In this document: one piece after another, positions 1-5,774 of the stretch | Layout: each line of letters begins with the position of its first letter | How positions within the stretch are numbered: position 1 is the stretch's first letter | Assembly (NCBI GenBank): GCA_004551865.1 | Contig: SFPR01000057.1 | Span: forward strand, 1-8,904 | Source of the DNA: Bacteroidales bacterium | GTDB taxonomy: Bacteria > Bacteroidota > Bacteroidia > Bacteroidales > P3 | Reading direction: 5' to 3' | Length of the DNA stretch: 8,904 nucleotides | The notes under the pieces: model-generated | Databases searched by the model: none | What the model saw: the letters and a program-made list of their open reading frames with translations, nothing else | Told to the model about the DNA's origin: nothing | Translations under genes and position numbers: made by a program

Positions 1-199
1 CTTTGTTCGCTTCAAAACCGCCGGCTATCAACTTTTGCTCTTTGGTCAGCGTAGTCTTCGAGGCTTTTTCTGCCTGTTGACGTACCATCTCGTCGATCTC
101 CTTATTCCACTCGGAAACGACTATTCCGAAAATTCCTTTCTCACCCGAGGGTACTTCGTCCTGATTGTAGGACGACAAATTTTTCAGTGATGATGACAT
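1..199 (-). CDS. Probable 6,7-dimethyl-8-ribityllumazine synthase-like protein, N-terminal part only
   Basis: Partial gene, cut by the left window edge after 66 codons. It starts at ATG 199-197, which overlaps the TAA stop of the preceding peptidase frame as TAATG, so translation is probably coupled. The first residues (NLSSYNQDEVPSG, then FGIVVSEWNKEI) closely resemble the start of lumazine synthase (RibH) in Bacteroidetes, where a 'GIVVSEWN' strand leads the flavin-biosynthesis enzyme. RibH joins 5-amino-6-ribitylaminouracil to dihydroxybutanone phosphate. After that strand the match weakens: the usual 'LLxGA' helix is absent and AGGFE stands where PGSFE is expected, about four residues early. 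The other minus-strand frames give no better continuation. It could be a divergent RibH, or another protein with a similar start. The assignment rests on recalled family sequence, so no symbol is given. Confidence 0.5.
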   Translation of the reverse strand, partial: MSSSLKNLSSYNQDEVPSGEKGIFGIVVSEWNKEIDEMVRQQAEKASKTTLTKEQKLIAGGFEANK

Positions 200-2748
200 T
201 ACTTTATTCTGATTTTGGTTTCTTTCGTTATGGTGTTGTTTTTTATCCCGGGATTGAGCTGTTTAAGTGTTTGCTCGCTCAGGTTATACCTTTTGGCAAT
301 GCTGCTCATCTTATCGCCTTTTTTTGCCACTATGTAGCGATTTTGACTTGCAGAGTGAGTATTCTGAGCCGCCACATTATATTGCGGTATCTTACCTTCT
401 TTGATTTGTTGTCGCTCTTGGGCAATCAGAGACGATGTTTTGACGTATGGTTTACCCTCAAAGCATCTATCGACTTTTGAAAGGCGGCTTTTTTCTGCAC
501 GTTTGTTAGCTTTTTGTTGAGAAGACTCCACTCCGAAATAGCTTTTGTCTATTCTGATAAAGGAAGTCTTTATGCTGAATGTTTCCAAATCGAATATCCA
601 TTCGGGGTCAAAACAAGCATAAAGCAGACGACATTCAAAGTGAAGATGCGGTCCGGTAGAGTGTCCTGTACTTCCGCCCAAGCCGATTACGTCTCCGGCT
701 TTCACTTTCTGCCCCGGCTTGACGTTAATTTTGGAAAGGTGTCCGTAAAGTGTCTCTAAATTGTTGTAATGTCTGATGACGACACAATTACCGTACCCTC
801 CATTATATTTTGCCAACCTTACAACACCGTCAAATGCCGCATAAATCTTGTCTCCTGTGTTAAGAGCAATATCAATGCCCGTATGAGGACGCCCCCATCT
901 CCAACCATACGAAGAAGACTTCTTTTTCTTGACCGGAAAACAAAAGTGCTGTCCTTTGGAGGGGTTTATCAATCGCAGAACCACCTCGTCAGGAATGTTT
1001 TTAATCGAAAAATCCGGTACTTTCACCCTTTCGGTGTACCAAGTACTCTGATAGAGTGTCGAAGATGGTATATCCTTCGAATCAGATATAAATTTGGGTT
1101 GAATATTCTCTGTCTTGACCTTTGCAGAAACAGTATCTGCCACAGCGGAAGGGCTTTTCTGCTTAGAGAGTGTGTGAACCGCATAGAGCGAATCTGCAAT
1201 CCGTCTGTTCTTCGACCGAGTGTCCGAATCGGAAGACGGAGTAGTCTGTGCCGAAAGGCTGAAAGAGAAAAATAAAACGGCGATTAAATTTAGCAGAACG
1301 CCGTTTCGTTTCAGCGAAACGCCGATTGATTTTCTCTTGCTTGCAGAAGGCACATTCAGTTTGTCTCTGTACTTCGCCACAGTGCGGCGAGAAATCACAA
1401 ATCCCTTGTCTGTAAGCAGTTTGGTAAGCTGTTCATCGGTATATGGCGACGATTTGTCTTCTCCTTGTACGAGTTCCATGAGACAATTCTGCACCTTGGC
1501 GGAAGAAATCTCGCTTCCTGAGGCATCAATAAGCGAATTGGTAAAAAATTCTTTCAGTTTGAAAGTACCGAAATGTGTTTGCACATATTTTTCGTTTGCC
1601 ATTCGGCTGATTGTACTCTCGTTATAACCTGTCAAAGCCTTGATATCTTCATATTTCATGGGTCTTAACAATCGTGTATCGCCTTCGAGAAAATACTCTT
1701 TTTGATATTCGATTATTGCTCCCATGATTTTTTGCAAGGTCTGCTCTCTTTGGTTGAATGCTTCTATGAAAAGCTCTGCCGAAGCGATTTTATCTTTGAG
1801 AAATGTGAGTGTTTTTTCGTCTTTTTCGGGACTATGCTGAATTTTTTCCAATAGTTTCTGTCCCTCTTTGCTCACTTTGAGGTGTCGTTTGTAGGGTCTG
1901 TTGAGGCGAAACTTCACTTCACCCTCACTTTGCCAAACGATAAAATCTGGAACTATGAAAGTATTGTCGGTAAGCAAGTTGCTGTCATACCCGGGTGAGG
2001 GATTGAGTTTGAGAATTTGCTTTATGGCATCTTGAAGCAGGTCATTGCTTGTATGAAATTTCTTTTCGATTGCATCATACTGCTTTTTGCAAAACAAATC
2101 CCATGCACTTGTAATAATTTTGCGACAGAGCGATATAGTTTTGTCCTCTCTCGACAGTCTGTCAAGCTGCAAAAGAAGACAGTCTTGCAAATCTGTTGCA
2201 CCAACTCCCGCAGGCTCAAAACTCCTCACAAGTTTCAGTACCTTGTTTATAAATTCCGGTTCAATCTCTCGACCTGTGTCAAAAAAATAATCGTCAGCCA
2301 TTGCCTCAACACTTCGTCTCAGATAGCCTTTTTGGTCAATGTTTCCGATAATCAGCTCTCCTATTTCTATTTCTCGGTCATCTAAGTGGCTCAAATGCAA
2401 CTGCTGCAAAAGATCTTCCGAAAGAGAGCCTCCCTCTGCCGATATTGGTTCTCTTTCGGGGGTATCTTCTTGTTTTGAAACTCTGTATGCTTGGTCTCCG
2501 TCGTCCTGAAACCAATAGTCAATGAACTCTCCTTTGTCTGTTCGCCTGCCTTCTTGTTCTGTGGTCTCAAAATAGACAGGTTGTTCCTCCTCTTCCATAT
2601 CTTGTTCGAGGTATGGATTTTCTTCCTGCTCCGATTCTATCCTCGAATCGATGTCCGAAAGAGGCACTTCCAATAATTCGTTACACAAACGTTGAACAGG
2701 TGCAATCCTTTGCTTGAGAGTTTGCTTTAATTTTTGACTAAGTCCCAC
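199..2748 (-). CDS. rpoN: RNA polymerase sigma-54 factor fused in frame to a secreted M23 peptidase with LysM domain
   Basis: One 849-codon frame with two normally separate parts. Residues 1-473 are a full-length sigma-54: activator-interacting region 1-48 (LSQKLKQ...ENPYLE), acidic linker to about 105, core-polymerase-binding region about 108-300 (FEPAGVGATDLQDCLLLQL, 177-195), helix-turn-helix 367-388 (NESTISRMANEKYVQT) and RpoN box 453-462 (SRRTVAKYRD). Sigma-54 directs transcription from -24/-12 promoters with AAA+ activators. Without a stop, residues 478-500 form a basic plus hydrophobic signal-peptide-like segment ending LSA-Q. Next come an M23 metallopeptidase domain with zinc motifs HxxxD (H622, D626) and HLH (H701, H703), YGHLSK before it, and a LysM domain at 803-849. 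M23/LysM proteins cut or bind peptidoglycan in the periplasm. The start is GTG 2748-2746, preceded by GAAAGG with 9 nt spacing; the nearby ATG at about 2765 is out of frame. The gap to asnS is 23 bp. The product could be a true fusion, a polyprotein, two proteins via an internal start, or the result of a sequence error at the junction. Confidence 0.9.
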   Translation of the reverse strand: MGLSQKLKQTLKQRIAPVQRLCNELLEVPLSDIDSRIESEQEENPYLEQDMEEEEQPVYFETTEQEGRRTDKGEFIDYWFQDDGDQAYRVSKQEDTPEREPISAEGGSLSEDLLQQLHLSHLDDREIEIGELIIGNIDQKGYLRRSVEAMADDYFFDTGREIEPEFINKVLKLVRSFEPAGVGATDLQDCLLLQLDRLSREDKTISLCRKIITSAWDLFCKKQYDAIEKKFHTSNDLLQDAIKQILKLNPSPGYDSNLLTDNTFIVPDFIVWQSEGEVKFRLNRPYKRHLKVSKEGQKLLEKIQHSPEKDEKTLTFLKDKIASAELFIEAFNQREQTLQKIMGAIIEYQKEYFLEGDTRLLRPMKYEDIKALTGYNESTISRMANEKYVQTHFGTFKLKEFFTNSLIDASGSEISSAKVQNCLMELVQGEDKSSPYTDEQLTKLLTDKGFVISRRTVAKYRDKLNVPSASKRKSIGVSLKRNGVLLNLIAVLFFSFSLSAQTTPSSDSDTRSKNRRIADSLYAVHTLSKQKSPSAVADTVSAKVKTENIQPKFISDSKDIPSSTLYQSTWYTERVKVPDFSIKNIPDEVVLRLINPSKGQHFCFPVKKKKSSSYGWRWGRPHTGIDIALNTGDKIYAAFDGVVRLAKYNGGYGNCVVIRHYNNLETLYGHLSKINVKPGQKVKAGDVIGLGGSTGHSTGPHLHFECRLLYACFDPEWIFDLETFSIKTSFIRIDKSYFGVESSQQKANKRAEKSRLSKVDRCFEGKPYVKTSSLIAQERQQIKEGKIPQYNVAAQNTHSASQNRYIVAKKGDKMSSIAKRYNLSEQTLKQLNPGIKNNTITKETKIRIK
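1249..1317 (-). other. Internal signal peptide / membrane segment joining RpoN to the M23 peptidase
   Basis: Residues 478-500 of the fused frame. K480 and R481 precede an almost uninterrupted hydrophobic run (VLLNLIAVLFFSFSLSA), followed by Q501 and a Ser/Thr/Asp-rich linker. This is the architecture of a Bacteroidetes type I signal peptide ending LSA-Q. By the positive-inside rule the sigma factor would lie in the cytoplasm and the peptidase in the periplasm. The basic n-region would extend back through KRK (471-473). No ATG opens this segment; the nearest in-frame GTG upstream is V466 (1353-1351), whose spacing would suit a separately made secreted protein, though no good ribosome site precedes it. 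Cleavage after A500 is inferred. Confidence 0.7.
1266..1327. repeat. Three-unit palindromic repeat array inside the rpoN-peptidase junction, 21-bp phase
   Basis: Three near-palindromic 11-mers lie at 1275-1285 (AAACGGCGATT), 1296-1306 (GAACGCCGTTT) and 1317-1327 (AAACGCCGATT). Their centres, 1280, 1301 and 1322, are exactly 21 bp apart. Positions 1266-1283, read on the minus strand, are identical over 18 bp (TCGCCGTTTTATTTTTCT) to 5545-5562 of the intergenic repeat. Because 21 bp is seven codons, the array keeps the reading frame and encodes the periodic triplets IGV (475-477), NGV (482-484) and IAV (489-491), which are part of the signal-peptide-like segment. Confidence 0.85.
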
Positions 2749-2771
2749 AACAAACGACCTTTCATTAAATT

Positions 2772-4181
2772 CTAATAGTTAGCATTCTTGGGGAAACGAG
2801 GGAATGGTATCACGTCTCTTATATTGCTCATTCCGGTAACAAACAAGAGCAAACGTTCAAAGCCGAGTCCGAAACCCGAATGGGGTGCCGAACCAAATCT
2901 TCTCGTATCCAAATACCACTGCATATCCTTTGGCTCAATTCCGACTTCAGCCATGCGAGCCAAAAGCTTGTCTATGCTTTCCTCTCTCTGACTTCCGCCA
3001 ATTATCTCGCCAATTACAGGGAACAAAACGTCCATTCCTCTCACCGTCTTGCCGTCATCGTTTTGCTTCATGTAGAATGCTTTGATTTCTTTCGGATAAT
3101 CGGTAAGTATAACGGGAGCTTTGAAATGTTTTTCGACCAAATATCTCTCGTGTTCGCTCTGTAAATCTACTCCCCAATGAACAGGGTATTCAAACTTGGC
3201 TCCCGATTTTTCCAAAATGTCGATTGCCTCGGTGTAAGTGAGTCTTACAAAGTCGTGTTCGACAACAAATTGCAATCTTTCCAACAATTCTTTATCATAC
3301 ATCTGACAAAGGAAGTCCAAATCTTCCTTGCAGTTGTCCAAAGCGTAACGAACAAGATATTTGATAAAGTCTTCGGCTAACTCCATGTTGTCTTCAATCT
3401 CAAAGAACGCCATTTCGGGTTCTATCATCCAAAATTCAGACAAGTGTCGAGGAGTGTTGGAGTTTTCGGCTCTGAAAGTAGGTCCGAAAGTATAGATTTT
3501 GCCGAGAGCGGTTGCCCCAAGCTCTCCTTCCAACTGACCTGACACGGTAAGGGAAGTACGTTTGCCATAAAAGTCTTTTGAATAATCCACATTGCCTTGC
3601 TTATCCTTCGGAAGGTTTTCCAAATCCAAGGTAGTAACTTGGAACATCTCTCCGGCACCTTCGCAATCCGATGCAGTGATAAGGGGAGAATGCCAATAGA
3701 AAAAGCCTCTGTCGTTAAAGTATTTATGAATTGCAAAAGCCATTGCGTGTCTTACTCTGAAAACTGCCGAAAAAGTATTTGTTCTCGGACGCAAATGGGC
3801 TATATCTCTCAAAAATTCCAAACTATGGCCCTTCTTTTGCAAAGGATAAGAGTTCACATCGGCCTCTCCATATATCTGTATTTCTGTTGCTTGAAGCTCT
3901 ATCGACTGACCTTTTCCCTGAGATGGGGAAAGAATACCATTAACCCTCAGACAAGCTCCCGTGGTTATTCTCTTTATAAGCTCTTCTTCAAAATTGGAAG
4001 CCTCTGCAACCACTTGCAAGTTCTGCATACAACCTCCGTCATTGAGTGCAATAAAGGACACATTCTTGTTTCCTCTTTTTGTTCTCACCCAACCTTTCAC
4101 ACAAATTTCACTTCCGATGAGGCTTTGTTGCTTTTCGCTTCCGAAAAGTTCCCTCAACTCTATACGCTTTATGTCTTTCAT
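2772..4181 (-). CDS. asnS: Asparaginyl-tRNA synthetase
   Basis: Class II aminoacyl-tRNA synthetase that charges tRNA-Asn with asparagine using ATP in the cytoplasm. The 469 residues match the usual length of bacterial AsnRS. An N-terminal OB-fold anticodon-binding domain (about 22-110, with VKGWVRTKRGNKNVSFIALNDG at its start) leads into the catalytic domain. Motif 1 lies around 138-168, motif 2 is FRAENSNTPRHLSEF (236-250) with the ATP-binding arginine, and motif 3 is GFGLGFERLLLFVTG (436-450). The 'RHLSEF' form together with 'GEMFQVTT' (177-184) favours AsnRS over AspRS. The start is ATG 4181-4179 (MKDIKRIELRELF); no clear Shine-Dalgarno precedes it, which is common in Bacteroidetes. It lies 31 bp after the guanylyltransferase stop and 23 bp before rpoN, so it is probably cotranscribed with both. 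No key residue appears missing. Confidence 0.96.
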   Translation of the reverse strand: MKDIKRIELRELFGSEKQQSLIGSEICVKGWVRTKRGNKNVSFIALNDGGCMQNLQVVAEASNFEEELIKRITTGACLRVNGILSPSQGKGQSIELQATEIQIYGEADVNSYPLQKKGHSLEFLRDIAHLRPRTNTFSAVFRVRHAMAFAIHKYFNDRGFFYWHSPLITASDCEGAGEMFQVTTLDLENLPKDKQGNVDYSKDFYGKRTSLTVSGQLEGELGATALGKIYTFGPTFRAENSNTPRHLSEFWMIEPEMAFFEIEDNMELAEDFIKYLVRYALDNCKEDLDFLCQMYDKELLERLQFVVEHDFVRLTYTEAIDILEKSGAKFEYPVHWGVDLQSEHERYLVEKHFKAPVILTDYPKEIKAFYMKQNDDGKTVRGMDVLFPVIGEIIGGSQREESIDKLLARMAEVGIEPKDMQWYLDTRRFGSAPHSGFGLGFERLLLFVTGMSNIRDVIPFPRFPKNANY

Positions 4182-4212
4182 CTGTATATTAGTGTTTTTC
4201 TTTATCTCAAAA

Positions 4213-5316
4213 TCAAATATATTCGTTGCCTTTTTCTATTTCTACGTCTGTGGTAAACTGTTTGATGCGTTGTTCTTCGCCTTTTTTGCACATCATCACC
4301 ACGCCTTCGCTTTCCACAATGATGTAATCGTCCAATCCTTGTGCGACAAGAAGTCTGTCTTTGGGAACATTGATAAGGCAGTTGGTACAATCGTAAAGCA
4401 TTACGTTCTTTCCGACCACACTATTGCCGTTTTCGTCTTTGTTCATGACGTTGTACAACGCTCCCCAAGTACCTATGTCGCTCCAACCGAAGTCCGAAGG
4501 AATTACATAGACGTTGTCGGCTTTTTCCATGATGCCATAGTCAATCGAAATGGAAGGACAAATCGAGTAAGCCTCCTCCACAAAGGCTTCTTCTTGGTCT
4601 GTGTCTAACAACTCTCTTCCTTTGAGTATCACATCGGTAATTTCCGGCAAAAACTTGACAAATGCGGCTTTTATTGCCTGCAAAGACCAAATAAATATAC
4701 CCGCATTCCACAAGAAATCGCCACTTTCGACAAAGCTGCACGCCATTTCATAAGCAGGCTTTTCGGTAAAGAGCTTGACTTTTTTGATGCCGCAATCGTC
4801 CTGAGAGCATACATCCATATTATATTGTATGTATCCGTAACCTGTATTTGGGTAGGCAGCCTTAATTCCGAGGCATATCAACACCTGCTCTCTTCGAGCC
4901 AAGCGAAAGCCTTGAAAGATACGACTGACAAAGTTCTCCTTATCGACAATCAAATGGTCGCTCGGCATTACCAACACCAAGGCGTCTTCACATCTTTTCT
5001 CGATTTTTGCCATTGCATAGGCAATGCAGGGTGCTGTGTTACGCCTTACCGGTTCGCAAAGAATGTTTTCTTTCCTGCATTCGGGAAGATCTTGTTCCAC
5101 AAGCTCGCCATATAGTTTTGAGGTAACGACATAGATATTCTCTATCGGGCAAATCATCTTCGCTCTCTCGAAAGTAGATTGCAAAAGCGTCTCGCCCGTA
5201 CCCAGAACGTCCAAAAACTGCTTCGGTCTTCTCGTTCTCGACATCGGCCAGAACCTGCTGCCGATTCCGCCCGCCATTATGATACAAAAATTCTTGTTGT
5301 CTTTCAGTTCTTGCAT
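4213..5316 (-). CDS. Mannose-1-phosphate guanylyltransferase (GDP-mannose pyrophosphorylase)
   Basis: Makes GDP-mannose from mannose-1-phosphate and GTP, the donor for mannose and fucose in surface glycans. From the ATG at 5316-5314 it has 367 residues and only the nucleotidyltransferase domain, without the C-terminal phosphomannose-isomerase cupin of two-domain ManC/AlgA proteins; this short form is usual in Bacteroidetes. Seen motifs: the GTP-binding signature AGGIGSRFWPMSRTRRPKQF (15-34), EPVRRNTAP (88-96), PSDH (118-121), TGYGYI (158-163), EKP (185-187), NAGIFIW (204-210), SIDYGIME (257-264) and FGWSDIGTW (276-284). A TTG start four codons upstream is possible, but ATG is preferred. It is the first gene of the minus-strand cluster and a good Bacteroidetes-type promoter lies just upstream. 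Its grouping with tRNA synthetase and sigma-factor genes suggests a housekeeping role rather than a dedicated capsule locus. Confidence 0.93.
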   Translation of the reverse strand: MQELKDNKNFCIIMAGGIGSRFWPMSRTRRPKQFLDVLGTGETLLQSTFERAKMICPIENIYVVTSKLYGELVEQDLPECRKENILCEPVRRNTAPCIAYAMAKIEKRCEDALVLVMPSDHLIVDKENFVSRIFQGFRLARREQVLICLGIKAAYPNTGYGYIQYNMDVCSQDDCGIKKVKLFTEKPAYEMACSFVESGDFLWNAGIFIWSLQAIKAAFVKFLPEITDVILKGRELLDTDQEEAFVEEAYSICPSISIDYGIMEKADNVYVIPSDFGWSDIGTWGALYNVMNKDENGNSVVGKNVMLYDCTNCLINVPKDRLLVAQGLDDYIIVESEGVVMMCKKGEEQRIKQFTTDVEIEKGNEYI

Positions 5317-5339
5317 GATAACACACAAATTTCAAGCCA

Positions 5340-5367
5340 CAAAGATACTAAATATTTCCGATTCAAA
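5340..5367 (-). promoter_or_regulatory. Bacteroidetes-type promoter for the guanylyltransferase-asnS-rpoN cluster
   Basis: Read on the minus strand, TTTG (5367-5364) is followed after 16 bp by TATCTTTG (5347-5340), a perfect match to the Bacteroidetes primary-sigma elements TTTG (-33) and TAnnTTTG (-7). Transcription would start near 5334, giving a leader of about 18 nt before ATG 5316. No other gap in the cluster is long enough for an obvious promoter, so this one probably serves all four genes. The position of the start is inferred. Confidence 0.7.
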
Positions 5368-5495
5368 GAAACCAATGAAACAAATCGGCTCTCAAACAGA
5401 CAATCCCCAAAGCTGAAAGCCTAAAAGCCAAGGCTAAAAAGCAATCATGAAAAGTATTGTTTATCAAATAGATAACTCACTATCAAAACTCATTG

Positions 5496-5579
5496 AAATA
5501 AAACGGCGTTTCACAAAAATAAAACGCCGTTTCGCTCGGACAATTCGCCGTTTTATTTTTCTGAAACGGCGATTTATTT
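5496..5579. repeat. Phased palindromic repeat element: four AAACGsCGTTT units, 21-bp period, forming a large inverted repeat
   Basis: Four 11-bp units lie at 5501-5511 (AAACGGCGTTT), 5522-5532 (AAACGCCGTTT), 5543-5553 (ATTCGCCGTTT) and 5564-5574 (AAACGGCGATT). Their centres are exactly 21 bp apart. The first two are perfect odd palindromes around a G/C centre and are also exact reverse complements of each other. The spacers are related: TATTTTTCTG (5554-5563) matches TATTTTTGTG read in the opposite sense between units 1 and 2. The whole element is therefore an inverted repeat with arms 5496-5532 and 5543-5579 (31 of 37 positions pair) around a 10-nt loop, CGCTCGGACA. Partial units may follow at 5581-5588 and 5614-5624, out of phase. 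It resembles a REP/MITE-like extragenic palindrome; a set of phased operator sites is the other option. Confidence 0.85.
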
Positions 5580-5700
5580 TTGCCGTTCTTTTCTGTGCAA
5601 AATCAGATGCTTGAAACGCCGCAGCAAAGAGGCAAACAGAGAATTTATCTTGAAGTATAAGTTTTTTATCAGACCATCTGAAAATTCCGAAAATTCTTTC

Positions 5701-5708
5701 TAACTTTG
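5701..5708 (+). promoter_or_regulatory. Putative -7 element for the outer-membrane barrel gene
   Basis: TAACTTTG matches the Bacteroidetes -7 consensus TAnnTTTG. A -33 TTTG is not present at the ideal distance; TCTG at 5677-5680 is the nearest candidate, with a 20-bp gap. The start would be near 5714, giving a leader of about 60 nt that is A/C-rich and lacks a Shine-Dalgarno sequence before ATG 5775. Confidence 0.5.
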
Positions 5709-5774
5709 CAAAATATTGTTTTGATATAACATAATTGAGACATAACAAACACACAACCCCAAAAACATAACGAC

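Larger units (their letters stand above)
5317..5774. other. Divergent intergenic region, 458 bp
   Basis: It separates the minus-strand cluster from the plus-strand barrel gene. It holds a promoter-like site for each direction near its ends and the phased palindromic repeat element in its middle. The stretch 5400-5460 is A-rich with several AAAGC-like words but no convincing hairpin. No RNA gene, riboswitch or intact coding sequence is recognised. An open frame crosses most of the region on the minus strand, but it looks accidental because the 21-bp repeat keeps a frame open. Confidence 0.7.

Noticed and set aside
4425..4436. TTGCCGTTTTCG inside the guanylyltransferase gene as another repeat unit
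   Set aside because: It matches only half of the palindrome, has no partner at 21 bp, and is explained by conserved coding sequence.
5408..5445. AAAGC-rich stretch with AGCC/GGCT pairs as a terminator or small RNA
   Set aside because: Possible stems are 4-5 bp with no T-run in either direction, so it is more likely low-complexity spacer.
5496..5624. Palindromic units as a CRISPR array
   Set aside because: The period is only 21 bp, the units are 11 bp and vary in orientation, and the spacers are similar to each other rather than unique. No cas gene is nearby.
5464..5754. Minus-strand open frame of 96 codons with a seven-residue repeat of Lys/Arg-rich motifs (KRRF)
   Set aside because: The basic repeat is simply the 21-bp palindromic element read in one frame. 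It begins with GTG, has no ribosome site, and covers the plus-strand promoter, so it is probably not a gene.
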